From Streptomyces hygroscopicus subsp. hygroscopicus (lineage in GTDB: Bacteria; Actinomycetota; Actinomycetes; Streptomycetales; Streptomycetaceae): a stretch of DNA of 64,000 nt. The translations under genes and the position numbers were made by a program. Positions within the stretch are counted from its first letter, which is position 1. Each line of letters opens with the position of its first letter. The notes below the pieces were generated by a model. It had not been told where the DNA came from. It searched no databases and saw only the letters and a list, made by a program, of their open reading frames with translations. Where the stretch lies: assembly GCF_030269125.1 (NCBI RefSeq), contig NZ_BSSM01000002.1, positions 558,001 to 622,000 on the forward strand, in the 5' to 3' direction. Shown here piece after piece: positions 48,737-60,268 of this stretch.

Positions 48737-48914
48737 TGGACTCCCCCAAGAGTGCAACCCGGGTCTGTGGATTCGGTAAAGGGTGGCCGGTAATAGTACG
48801 TAGAGGGACGTGTCCGGGGTTCCCGCCCGGCGTGAATTTCCGGTAACCCGGCCGTGTCGGTCGCCGATACCCCCCGCATTGTCGTGGCCAGGGCCGAGAG
48901 GGCAGGATGACGCC

Positions 48915-49694
48915 ATGACGCACGCGATGCTGAAGGGGTCGAACGTCCCGCTGGAGGCCACCACGGTGCGCGCCGTGCTGCGCTGGACGCCGGGGACGTC
49001 GGTCCCGGACGTGGACGCCTCGGCACTGCTGCTGGGCCCCGACGGCCGTGTGCGCTCGGACGAGGACTTCGTGTTCTACAACCAGCCCCGGCACCCGTCG
49101 GGGAAGGTGTGGCGGCTGGGCAAGAAGCGGGTCCCCGAGGGGCTGACCGACACGATCCAGTCGGAGCTGGTCGGGGTCGAGCCGGAGATCGGGCGGATCC
49201 TGCTGGTGGCGTCCGCGGACGGGGTCACGTTCGACCGGGTGCCGGGCCTGAGCATCGCCCTGTACGACGCCTCCGTCGCCGACGGCGAGCCGTGGGCGGT
49301 GTTCGACATCAAACCGGAGACCGGCGCGGAGACGGCGATGATCTGCGGCGAGTTGTACCGCCGCGGCGAGGGCTGGAAGTTCCGGGCGCTCGGCGAGGGC
49401 TACTCCAACGGACTCAAGGGCCTCGCCACGGACTTCGGCATCTCGGTGGACGAGTCGGAGGAGCCGGAGGAGTCGGCGGCGGACGAGGGCGTCACGGTCT
49501 CCCAGCCGCTGCCCCCCGAGCAGCCGACGTCGGCGGTGCCCCAGCAGCCGGGCTACGCCTATCCCCAGCCGGCCCCGGCCCAGACCTCCGCGGCCCCGGC
49601 GTACGGCTACCCCCAGCCCGTACCGGCCGTCCCCGTCGTCCTGGACCCGGACTTCCGGCTGCCGCCGCAGGGGCCGCAGTTCATCGGCCGGTAG
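48915..49694 (+). CDS. TerD-domain protein with disordered tail
   Basis: A 259-residue protein. Residues 1-185 form a TerD domain ([55 protein letters not shown]) with acidic calcium-binding loops. The tail is Pro/Gln/Tyr-rich ([13 protein letters not shown] repeats) and probably disordered. Compared with its two paralogues downstream it lacks the [12 protein letters not shown] loop. ATG at 48915. Confidence 0.85.
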   Translation: MTHAMLKGSNVPLEATTVRAVLRWTPGTSVPDVDASALLLGPDGRVRSDEDFVFYNQPRHPSGKVWRLGKKRVPEGLTDTIQSELVGVEPEIGRILLVASADGVTFDRVPGLSIALYDASVADGEPWAVFDIKPETGAETAMICGELYRRGEGWKFRALGEGYSNGLKGLATDFGISVDESEEPEESAADEGVTVSQPLPPEQPTSAVPQQPGYAYPQPAPAQTSAAPAYGYPQPVPAVPVVLDPDFRLPPQGPQFIGR

Positions 49695-49715
49695 GAACCG
49701 GACCGCCGGCGGCGG

Positions 49716-50441
49716 CTAGACCTTCGTCTTGTAGCCCCGGCCCCACTGCAAGCCCCACCCGTACAGCCGGTCCAGCTCCGCCTGGAAGCCGTAGACGAAC
49801 TTCACCTCGCGACGGACCGTGAGTTCGCCCTTGACGTTCTCGATGAGGAGGACGGCGCAGGAGCGGGCCTCGGGGTGCCGCTCGTCCAGGCTGATCTCCA
49901 GGCGGGGGCCGCTGCTGGGGTACAGGGTGACGATGGCGTGCGTACGGTCGAACGCGGGCGTCTGGTCGTAGATGTACACGAAGACCAGCACGCGCTTGAT
50001 GGACTCGCGGTGGTCGAGGTTGATGTACATCGTCTCGCCGGAGCCCGAGCCGAACCGGTCGTCGCCGCTGATCTTGATGTACGGCGCCGCGTTGATGTCG
50101 CCCAGGTAGTCGCCCAGCGGCTGGACGACCCCCTTGGTGCCGTCGGTCAGCTCGTACAGGCACCCCAGGTCGAGGTCGACGTCGACCATGCTCTGCCCGT
50201 GGCCCAGGATCTCCGGCGGCTTCAGGGCCTTGAGCGGGTGCCGCAGCAGGCTGGGCCGCTGGTCACCGAAGTCGGAGGTGCGCATCCGCCAGGTGAGGTT
50301 GACGCGCAGATGGCCCGTGGCCGCGCCCTGTTTGGTGAGCGACACCGACTGGCGCCGCTTGGTGAGTTCGATGGCGTTGGTGGCGTTGCCGGAGTCGAAG
50401 TCGACCGCGCGTGCGCCCAGCAGTCCGTCGAAGAAGCCCAT
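49716..50441 (-). CDS. TerA-like tellurium-resistance-family protein
   Basis: A 241-residue protein beginning MGFFDGLLGARAVDFDSGNA, with the TerD-fold-like motifs VDVDLDLGCLYELTDGTKGV, FGSGSGETMYINL and RVLVFVYIYDQTPAFDRTHA. Related to TerA-type stress proteins that work with TerD. Convergent with the TerD gene at 48915. Probably co-transcribed with the DUF475, TerD and TerD genes upstream. Confidence 0.72.
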   Translation of the reverse strand: MGFFDGLLGARAVDFDSGNATNAIELTKRRQSVSLTKQGAATGHLRVNLTWRMRTSDFGDQRPSLLRHPLKALKPPEILGHGQSMVDVDLDLGCLYELTDGTKGVVQPLGDYLGDINAAPYIKISGDDRFGSGSGETMYINLDHRESIKRVLVFVYIYDQTPAFDRTHAIVTLYPSSGPRLEISLDERHPEARSCAVLLIENVKGELTVRREVKFVYGFQAELDRLYGWGLQWGRGYKTKV

Positions 50442-50531
50442 GTTCCCGCCCCCAGGTACTCGTTCTCATGCGTTCGGGGCGGCCGGCCGTGCCCGCCGCC
50501 CCGAACAGAGCGTTCCTCATCGGTCGGGGTG

Positions 50532-51683
50532 TCACACCCCGGAGGAGACCTCGGCCTTCTCCCCGGCTCCCGGTTCCTGCGCCGCGAGGGCGCGGTTGCG
50601 GCGCACGGAGGACCAGAAGGACAGGGCGATCAGGACGACGCCGACGAGGCCGGTGATCACCTCGTTGATCTCGTACTGGATGGTGACCATGAGGATCACG
50701 GCCAGGGCGCCGATCGCGTAGTGGGCGCCGTGCTCCAGGTAGACGTAGTCGTCGAGGGTGCCCTGCCGGACCAGGTAGACGGTGAGCGAACGGACGTACA
50801 TCGCGCCGATGCCGAGGCCGAGGGCCATCATCACGATGTCGTTCGTGATGGCGAAGGCGCCGATCACGCCGTCGAAGGAGAAGGACGCGTCCAGGACCTC
50901 CAGGTAGAGGAACATGAAGAACGCGGCCTGGCCGGCCAGCAGGACGGCCGACTTCTTCCTGCCGGTGCGGGCGGCCTCTTCGTCCGCCTCGTGCTCGCGC
51001 TCCTCCTCTTCCTCCAGCCGGTCCTCGAAGAACCCGGAGAGACCGCCGACGATCATGTAGGTGATCAGGCCGGCGATGCCGGAGATCAGGACCGTCTGCG
51101 CCTTGTCGACGTGCGCGCCGCCGTGCTGGTGGGCATGGGTGGCGAAGGTGAAGGAGGTGATCAGCAGGACGATCAGGGCGATGCAGACCGACAGCATGTC
51201 GACCTTGCCGAGCTTGGCGAGCGGCCGCTCGATCCAGCGCAGCCACTGTATGTCGCGTTCCTCGAAGATGAAGTCCAGGAAGATCATCAGCAGGAACATG
51301 CCGCCGAAGGCCGCGATCGCCGGGTGGGCGTCGGTGACCAGCTGCTGGTAGCGGTCCTTGTCCGCGAAGGCGAGGTGCACCGCGTCGACCGGGTTGAGCT
51401 TGGCGGTGATGGCCACGATGACGACGGGGAAGACCAGTCGCATACCGAAGACGGCGATGAGCACACCGACCGTGAGGAAGATCTTCTGCCAGAAGGCGTT
51501 CATCTTCTTCAGGATTCCGGCGTTGACCACCGCGTTGTCGAAGGACAGCGAGATCTCCAGGACGGCGAGGATCGCCACGACCCCGAAGGCCTCCCAGCCC
51601 CCGTAGAAGACGGCGGCGACCAGGCCGAGCGCGGTGACCGCGAACGACCAGCCGAAGGTTTTCAGTAGCACTGGATACCCCAT
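50532..51683 (-). CDS. TerC-like DUF475 membrane protein
   Basis: A 383-residue, about nine-helix membrane protein with two TerC-type acidic motifs, LEISLSFDNAVVNAGIL and VLDASFSFDGVIGAFAI, and a charged cytoplasmic loop (DRLEEEEEREHEADEEA). TerC-like proteins handle metal ions (Mn2+ for relatives) and associate with TerD. ATG at 51683. Lies between the TerA-like gene and two TerD genes on the same strand. Confidence 0.85.
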   Translation of the reverse strand: MGYPVLLKTFGWSFAVTALGLVAAVFYGGWEAFGVVAILAVLEISLSFDNAVVNAGILKKMNAFWQKIFLTVGVLIAVFGMRLVFPVVIVAITAKLNPVDAVHLAFADKDRYQQLVTDAHPAIAAFGGMFLLMIFLDFIFEERDIQWLRWIERPLAKLGKVDMLSVCIALIVLLITSFTFATHAHQHGGAHVDKAQTVLISGIAGLITYMIVGGLSGFFEDRLEEEEEREHEADEEAARTGRKKSAVLLAGQAAFFMFLYLEVLDASFSFDGVIGAFAITNDIVMMALGLGIGAMYVRSLTVYLVRQGTLDDYVYLEHGAHYAIGALAVILMVTIQYEINEVITGLVGVVLIALSFWSSVRRNRALAAQEPGAGEKAEVSSGV

Positions 51684-51734
51684 CGTGTTGTGGGGGCGCC
51701 TCCGAGGAGAGTTTCCCCCGCGCCGAGCACGGCT

Positions 51735-52313
51735 TTACGAAACGTTGACCCCAAAGTCTAGAGCGATTCCGCGCAGTCCCGACGCGTACCCCTGACCTAC
51801 CGCCCGGAATTTCCATTCACCCTGGTAGCGGTACAGCTCGCCGAAGATCATCGCGGTTTCGGTGGAGGCGTCCTCGCTGAGGTCGTAGCGCGCGAGCTCC
51901 TGGCCGTCGGACTGGTTGACCACGCGGATGAACGCGTTGGAGACCTGTCCGAAGGTCTGGCCGCGCTCGTCGGCCATATGGATGGAGACGGGGAAGATGA
52001 TCTTCTCGCACTGGGGCGGCACCTTGGCGAGGTCCACCAGGATCGACTCGTCGTCGCCCTCGCCCTCACCGGTGAGGTTGTCACCGGTGTGCTCGACCGA
52101 ACCGTCCGGGCTCTTGAGCTGGTTGTAGAAGACGAACCACTCGTCGCCCAGCACCCGGTTGTTGGCGCCGCACAGCAGCGCGCTGGCGTCCAGGTCGAAG
52201 GGGGCGCCGGTGGTGGAGCGCGCGTCCCAGCCGAGTCCGATCATGACGTTGGTGAGGTTCGGTGCGGCCTTGGAGAGGGAGACATTGCCTCCCTTGGCGA
52301 GCGTCACGCCCAT
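51735..52313 (-). CDS. terD: TerD family calcium-binding stress protein
   Basis: A 192-residue single TerD domain: starts [20 protein letters not shown], with the Ca-binding segments DLDASALL and GEGEGDDE and the end [18 protein letters not shown]. Closely related to the next gene upstream (about 70% identical by eye). ATG at 52313 follows GGGGAGGA. Confidence 0.9.
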   Translation of the reverse strand: MGVTLAKGGNVSLSKAAPNLTNVMIGLGWDARSTTGAPFDLDASALLCGANNRVLGDEWFVFYNQLKSPDGSVEHTGDNLTGEGEGDDESILVDLAKVPPQCEKIIFPVSIHMADERGQTFGQVSNAFIRVVNQSDGQELARYDLSEDASTETAMIFGELYRYQGEWKFRAVGQGYASGLRGIALDFGVNVS

Positions 52314-52413
52314 GATTGCTGGTCCTCCCCTGACGGTGCTTCCCTGTTTCCTGCGCGTCCGGCGCCGGCCGTAAACGGCGCGGCGCCGGACGTTTCCCCA
52401 GTTCTGACGGGCG

Positions 52414-52989
52414 TCAGACGTTGACGCCGAAGTCCTGGGCGATGCCGCGCAGCCCGGAGGCATAGCCCTGGCCGATGGCGCGGAACTTCCACTCCGCGCC
52501 GTTGCGGTACAGCTCGCCGAAGACCATCGCGGTCTCGGTGGAGGCGTCCTCGCTGAGGTCGTAGCGCGCGATCTCGGCGCCGCCGGCCTGGTTGACCACG
52601 CGGATGAACGCGTTGCGCACCTGGCCGAAGGACTGCTGGCGGTTCTCGGCGTCGTAGATCGACACGGGGAACACGATCTTGTCGACGTCGGCGGGGACGC
52701 CGGCGAGGTTGACCTTGATCTGCTCGTCGTCGCCCTCGCCCTCACCGGTGAGGTTGTCACCGGTGTGCTCCACGGAGCCGTCGGGGCTCTTGAGGTTGTT
52801 GAAGAAGACGAAGTGCTGGTCGCTGACGACCTTGCCGGAGTTGTTCAGCAGCAGCGCGCTCGCGTCGAGGTCGAAGTCGGTGCCGGTCGTGGTGCGCACG
52901 TCCCAGCCCAGTCCGACGATGACGGCGGTCAGGCCCGGGGCCTCCTTGGTCAGCGAGACGTTGCCGCCCTTGCTGAGGCTGACTCCCAC
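52414..52989 (-). CDS. terD: TerD family calcium-binding stress protein
   Basis: A 191-residue Ter[50 protein letters not shown] and the end [17 protein letters not shown]. Paralogue and likely operon partner of the TerD gene 100 bp downstream. GTG at 52989 with GGAGG just upstream. Confidence 0.9.
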   Translation of the reverse strand: MGVSLSKGGNVSLTKEAPGLTAVIVGLGWDVRTTTGTDFDLDASALLLNNSGKVVSDQHFVFFNNLKSPDGSVEHTGDNLTGEGEGDDEQIKVNLAGVPADVDKIVFPVSIYDAENRQQSFGQVRNAFIRVVNQAGGAEIARYDLSEDASTETAMVFGELYRNGAEWKFRAIGQGYASGLRGIAQDFGVNV

Positions 52990-53127
52990 GAGTCCTCCAT
53001 GTGGTGTCGAGGGGCGGGGAGCCCCGTCGTGCTTCGGATATGGGATCAACGAGCCGATCCTAGTGACGAGTTCCCGCCCCCCGCAGACCCTGGACCCGAA
53101 GGTTCCCAGGTTCGGCCGACCGGCCGA

Positions 53128-53586
53128 CTACAGGGCGTCGAGCGCCTTCACGTACTCGTTCAGGTCGCGCGCGTCCGGCAGGCCGTTGACCACGGTCCAG
53201 CGCACGACGCCGTCCTTGTCGATGATGAAGGTGCCTCGCACCGCGCAGCCCTTGTCCTCGTCGAAGACGCCGTAGTCGCGGCTGACGTTGCCGTGCGGCC
53301 AGAAGTCGCTGAGCAGCGGGTACTCCAGGCCCTCCTGCTCGGCGAAGACGCGCAGGCTGTGGATGGAGTCGTTCGAGACGGCGAGCAGCTGGGTGTCGCG
53401 GTCGGCGAACTTCGGCAGGTTGTCGCGCAGCTCGCAGAGCTCGCCGGTGCACACGCCGGTGAAGGCGAAGGGGTAGAAGAGCAGGACCACGTTCTTCTCG
53501 CCGCGGAAGTCGGCGAGCCGCACGGTGCGGCCGTGGTTGTCCTTGAGCTCGAAGTCGGGTGCCTTGTCGCCGACCTGGATCGCCAT
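53128..53586 (-). CDS. Peroxiredoxin, AhpE-like with an extra resolving-type cysteine
   Basis: A 152-residue thioredoxin-fold peroxidase: VGDKAPDFELKDNHG, then LLFYPFAFTGVCTGELCELR. The peroxidatic cysteine is Cys46 in the P-x3-T-x2-C motif; Cys51, five residues on, is in the PrxQ/Bcp resolving position, unlike one-Cys mycobacterial AhpE. A third Cys is near residue 117 (DKGCAVRG). It detoxifies peroxides in the cytoplasm. ATG at 53586 with AAGGGA upstream. Confidence 0.85.
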   Translation of the reverse strand: MAIQVGDKAPDFELKDNHGRTVRLADFRGEKNVVLLFYPFAFTGVCTGELCELRDNLPKFADRDTQLLAVSNDSIHSLRVFAEQEGLEYPLLSDFWPHGNVSRDYGVFDEDKGCAVRGTFIIDKDGVVRWTVVNGLPDARDLNEYVKALDAL

Positions 53587-53707
53587 GTCGTGCTTCCCTT
53601 CGGTGGGCTGTTCGGGTGAGAGCACAGCAAACGCTCGGGTCCACCCTACGCAGCGATCACCTGGGTTCCGGACGGGCCGGGGCGAGATCCGGCCCGTCCG
53701 GACGCGG

Positions 53708-54145
53708 TCACCGCTTCGACTTGGCCGCCTTCGGCGTGGCCAGCCGGCTGCCGCTCCAGTCCTTGCCGACGCTGACGCTCTTCGCTGCGGTCAGGCCGGC
53801 CGTCGTCGCGGCTTCCGAGATGTCGCTCGGTTCCACGTATCCCGAACGGCCGGTCTTCGGCGTGAGGAGCAGGATCGCGCCGCCCTCTTCGATGTACGTG
53901 GTGGCATCCACCAGCGCATCCGTCAGGTCGCCGTCGTCGTCACGGAACCACAGCACGACGGCGTCGGCCACGTCGTCGTATTCCTCGTCCATCAGGTCGC
54001 CCTCGACGGCTTCCTCGATGGCCTCGCGGAGTTCCTGGTCGACGTCGTCGTCGTAGCCGATCTCCTGGACCACCTGTCCGGGCTGGAACCCCAGCCTGGC
54101 GGCAGGGTTCGTCCGCTCCTCCGCGTGGTCCGCGGTCGCGCTCAC
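53708..54145 (-). CDS. DUF3052 family protein
   Basis: A 145-residue soluble acidic protein: ARLGFQPGQVVQEIGYDDDV, VDQELREAIEEAVEGDLMDE and DVADAVVLWFRDDDGDLTD are the family landmarks. DUF3052 is widespread in actinobacteria, usually beside aceE as here, with no known function. GTG at 54145 with AGGAGG upstream. Divergent from aceE. Confidence 0.85.
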   Translation of the reverse strand: MSATADHAEERTNPAARLGFQPGQVVQEIGYDDDVDQELREAIEEAVEGDLMDEEYDDVADAVVLWFRDDDGDLTDALVDATTYIEEGGAILLLTPKTGRSGYVEPSDISEAATTAGLTAAKSVSVGKDWSGSRLATPKAAKSKR

Positions 54146-54604
54146 GGGGTGCCTCCTGATCATGTCTTGGGGAATATCTCAGCCACGCGCGTGCGCGAAG
54201 CATTGGCCGTAGTCCACACGGGCGGGGCGGATAGCGCAAGTACCCGGCCGTCCCGACCGTCGAAACGGTGACGATACAGGCCGTGTCGTGGCAACTTCTG
54301 GCACCGTATCCCGATTCCGTGCCGCCCACATCACCCGCATGTGCCCGGTTTGCCCTCAACGGAATCATCCACGGATGGAACCATCGAACAACTTTGCCAA
54401 GCGCGTCACACCCCGGGCGTATCGTTGCGTTTTGACCGGCGGTGTGCTCCGGCGGTACGGCGGGGTGGCGACGGTGGAGATGACGGACGACCTCCCGCGG
54501 TACACGATGGGGAACGGCGCGGGCACTGGCAGTAGGCACGAGCAGTACCTACGGGCAGTAGGCACGAGCAGCAAGAACCGCCCCTCCGACAGGTAAGGAA
54601 CAGC
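54146..54604. other. Divergent promoter region between DUF3052 and aceE
   Basis: No gene is seen. Candidate promoter for aceE: TTGACC (54432-54437) and TACGGC (54456-54461), 18 bp apart, weak. Closer to aceE an 18-bp direct repeat occurs (separate entry). Open frames here are short and lack codon bias. Confidence 0.5.
54528..54571 (+). repeat. 18-bp direct repeat upstream of aceE
   Basis: GGCAGTAGGCACGAGCAG occurs at 54528-54545 and again at 54554-54571, identical and 26 bp apart. Spacing close to two to three helical turns fits a dimer or tandem operator. The second copy ends 33 bp before the aceE start. Confidence 0.7.
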
Positions 54605-57352
<2,748 letters not shown>

Positions 57353-57715
57353 CGGTGCCGGAGGGCGCGGGCCGGCTGCGGCGGGCCGGGCGCCGGGTGG
57401 CGTACCGGCGCTGACCGGGTGCTGTCCGCGCCCACCCGTGCCGCCCCGGCGGCACGACGGCCCGCAGTACGGGCGCTCCGCCGGCGGCCGGCGGAGCCGC
57501 AGTTCCCCGGGGGCACCGGGAACTGCGCGACCGGCCACGACGGAGCCGCACCCGGCGCACGGCCCGGCCCCACCGCGGCGGACCGCAGACGCGACACCGC
57601 TCCCCTCCTGCGCGGTGCGCGTCTGCGGTCGGGCTGCCGGTGCAGAACTCTGTCCCGCGCCCACCACGCCACGCCAGGGAACGCCGATCACGTCACCCGG
57701 CCGGGCGACCGCAGG
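57353..57715. other. 363-bp region with a possible zinc-finger remnant
   Basis: Minus-strand reading around 57450-57560 gives CAGCG...ERPYCGPSCRR, a CxxC...CxxxC pattern like the small zinc-finger CGxxLP...RYCxxxCR proteins of Streptomyces, with coding-like third-position bias but no start and no own stop. Otherwise nothing recognised. Confidence 0.35.
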
Positions 57716-59335
57716 TCAGATGTGGCCCACGCCCGCCCCCGCCTCCGCGTTGCCGCCCCGCTTGGTGAGGAAGGCCACCAGGACGGCGACCACGGCGACC
57801 CCCGCGGCGACCAGGCACGCGAGGCTCATGCCGGAGATGAACGTGTCGTGCGCCACGGCCGTGATCTTGGCGGCTATCGGCGCCGGTATCCCCTTCTGCA
57901 CCGGCGCCACACCGGCCTGCACCGCCTCCGACGCCTGGTCCAGCTGCGCCGGCGTCAGCGGCTGCAGCCCCGCGCCCTTCCAGTTCCCCGGCAGCGCGCT
58001 GTCGACCTTGGAGGCCATCACCGCGCCCAGCACCGCCGTACCGAGGCTGCCGCCGATCTGCATGGCGGCCTGCTGGAGACCGCCGGCCACGCCGGACAGC
58101 TCCATGGGCGCGTTGCCCACGATGACCTCGGTCGCGCCGACCATGACCGGCGCGAGGCCGAGGCCGAGGAGGGCGAACCAGATGGACATCACGCCGCTGC
58201 CGGTACCGGCCTTGAGCGTGGACATCCCGTACATGGCGATCGCGGTCGCGGCCATGCCGCCGGCCAGCGGGACCCGCGGGCCGAGCTTGGTGATCGCGGC
58301 GCCGGCGAGCGGCGAGGCGACGATCATCATGCCGGTGAGCGGCAGCAGGTGCAGGCCCGCGTTGACCGGCGTCATCCCGTGCACGTTCTGGAGGTAGAAG
58401 GTCACGAAGAACAGGCCGCCCATGAAGGCGATGGCCATGAGGACCATCAGGACCACACCGGCCGACAGCGGCACGGAGCGGAACAGGCCGAGCGGGATGA
58501 GCGGTTCGGCGACCCTGGTCTCCCAGAACGCGAAGAACGCGAAGAGCAGGACCGAGGCGACGATGAAGCCCCAGGTCCTCCCCGCGCCCCAGCCCCAGGA
58601 CGGCGCCTTGATGAGCGCCCAGACGAGGCAGAACATCGCGCCGGACAGCAGGGCGATGCCGAGCACGTCGAAGGAGCGCGGCGCGTTCTTCGCGCGGTGG
58701 TCGAGCAGGATCAGCAGGCCGAGGACCAGGGCGATCGCGCCGACCGGCACGTTGATGAAGAACACCGACTGCCAGTTGACGTGCTGGACGAGCACGCCGC
58801 CGAGGATCGGGCCGCCCGCGGTGGACGCGCCGATCACCATGCCCCAGATGCCGATGGCCATGTTGAGCTTCTCGGCCGGGAAGGTGGCCCGCAGCAGGCC
58901 GAGCGCGGCCGGCATGAGCAGCGCGCCGAACAGGCCCTGGAAGACCCGGAAGGTGATGACGGCGGAGATGCTGTGGGACAGCCCGATCGCGCCCGAGGCG
59001 GCGGCGAAGCCGGTCACGCCGATGAGGAAGGTCTGCCGGTGGCCGAAGCGGTCACCGAGCTTGCCCGCGGTGATCAGGGTGACCGCGAGGGCGAGGAAGT
59101 AGGCGTTGGTGATCCACTGCACGTCGGCGAAGGTCGCGTGCAGATGGTCGCGGATGGCCGGGTTGGCGATGGCCACGATGGTGCCGTCCAGGGCCACCAT
59201 CATGACCCCTACGGCGACGGTGATCAGGGTGAGCCACGGGTGGCCGCGCATCCCCGTGACCGGGGCTTGCTCCGCCGGGGCCGGCGGGGCTCCGTCACCC
59301 GGCTCCGTCGTGTCGATGGTGGTCTGACCAGTCAT
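57716..59335 (-). CDS. DHA2-type MFS multidrug efflux transporter
   Basis: A 539-residue, 14-helix antiporter (EmrB/QacA): GVMMVALDGTIVAIANPAI (motif D1), WITNAYFLALAVTLITAGKL, GDRFGHRQTFLIG (motif A) and GLFGALLMPAALGLLRAT (motif C). It exports hydrophobic compounds. ATG at 59335. The divergent TetR gene 122 bp away is the expected repressor. Confidence 0.88.
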   Translation of the reverse strand: MTGQTTIDTTEPGDGAPPAPAEQAPVTGMRGHPWLTLITVAVGVMMVALDGTIVAIANPAIRDHLHATFADVQWITNAYFLALAVTLITAGKLGDRFGHRQTFLIGVTGFAAASGAIGLSHSISAVITFRVFQGLFGALLMPAALGLLRATFPAEKLNMAIGIWGMVIGASTAGGPILGGVLVQHVNWQSVFFINVPVGAIALVLGLLILLDHRAKNAPRSFDVLGIALLSGAMFCLVWALIKAPSWGWGAGRTWGFIVASVLLFAFFAFWETRVAEPLIPLGLFRSVPLSAGVVLMVLMAIAFMGGLFFVTFYLQNVHGMTPVNAGLHLLPLTGMMIVASPLAGAAITKLGPRVPLAGGMAATAIAMYGMSTLKAGTGSGVMSIWFALLGLGLAPVMVGATEVIVGNAPMELSGVAGGLQQAAMQIGGSLGTAVLGAVMASKVDSALPGNWKGAGLQPLTPAQLDQASEAVQAGVAPVQKGIPAPIAAKITAVAHDTFISGMSLACLVAAGVAVVAVLVAFLTKRGGNAEAGAGVGHI

Positions 59336-59357
59336 GTGTTCGAGCCTAGTGACAGCC

Positions 59358-59399
59358 ACTGACAGTTGACAAACAATTTCATAAGTCGGTAACTGACAG
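59358..59399. promoter_or_regulatory. Operator/promoter between efflux pump and TetR genes
   Basis: ACTGACAG occurs at 59358-59365 and 59392-59399. TTGACA (59366-59371) with TAACTG (59390-59395), spacer 18, points toward the TetR gene. The two direct copies bracketing this promoter are candidate TetR contact sites for both genes. Confidence 0.55.
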
Positions 59400-59457
59400 G
59401 GCACACTGCCATAGGGCTGAGCTGGCCGGATGTTCAGGAAGGGGCCGACGAGGGGCC

Positions 59458-60084
59458 ATGGAGACGCTGCGCGAGCGCAAGAAGCGGCGTACCCGGGAGT
59501 CGCTGCTGCGGGCCGCTCTCGAACTGTTCACCACCCAGGGGTACGAGCGCACCACGGTGGACGAGATCGCCGCGGCCTGCGAGGTCTCGCAGCGCACCTT
59601 CTTCCGCTACTTCGCGGGCAAGGAGGACGCGGCCTTCGCGGTCCAGGAGATGACGGAGGCCCTGTTCCTGGCCGCCCTGCGCGCCCGGCCGGCGCACGAG
59701 GCGCCGATGGAGGCGCTGCGGCAGGCGGTCCTGGAGGGCTGGGACACGCTCCGGGAGACCGTCGAGTCGGCCGTGCCGATGGAGCTGTACCTGCGCATGT
59801 ACCGGACCATCGAGTCGACGCCCGCGCTGCTCGCCGCCCACCTGCGCCGCTCGACCGCCGTCGAGGAGACCCTCGCGCGACTGCTGGCCGAGCGGGAGGG
59901 CGTGGACGTGGACACGGACCCCCGGCCGAGGCTCGTGGTGGCGGTGTTCGGCGGGGTGATAAGGGTCACGGAGCGGCAGTGGTGCACGGGCCGGGACTTC
60001 AGCCTGGAGGCCGTCAGGTCGCTCACCGCCTCCTACCTCGACCAGGTGACGTCGGCCCTCCGGGGGAACTGGCGCACGGGCTGA
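59458..60084 (+). CDS. TetR-family transcriptional regulator of the adjacent efflux pump
   Basis: A 208-residue repressor with the N-terminal HTH (RESLLRAALELFTTQGYERT followed by TVDEIAAACEVSQRTFFRYF) and an all-helical ligand-binding domain (PMEALRQAVLEGWDTLRETV). ATG at 59458. Divergent with the DHA2 pump; it should repress both genes until it binds the pump's substrate. Confidence 0.88.
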   Translation: METLRERKKRRTRESLLRAALELFTTQGYERTTVDEIAAACEVSQRTFFRYFAGKEDAAFAVQEMTEALFLAALRARPAHEAPMEALRQAVLEGWDTLRETVESAVPMELYLRMYRTIESTPALLAAHLRRSTAVEETLARLLAEREGVDVDTDPRPRLVVAVFGGVIRVTERQWCTGRDFSLEAVRSLTASYLDQVTSALRGNWRTG

Positions 60085-60253
60085 GGCCGTTGCCCCGGCG
60101 CCGGAAAGATCGTCGGAGGTGCGCCCGGAGGGGCGCGGCCGGGGTGCCCGGCGGACCGACCGGGGCACGCTCGAAAGATCGTTCACCGAGTGTTCGATCT
60201 CCACCGAAACGTGATCCCTGTCACTGGGTTACCGCGAGACCGTCTCGTTCTCC

Positions 60254-60259
60254 TAGTGT
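60254..60259 (+). promoter_or_regulatory. -10 box close to the hydrolase start
   Basis: TAGTGT ends 9 bp before the GTG at 60269, so the transcript probably starts within 1-3 nt of the start codon (leaderless or nearly so). A CGAGACCGTCTCG palindrome lies just upstream at about 60234-60246. Confidence 0.55.
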
Positions 60260-60268
60260 GTCCTCCCA

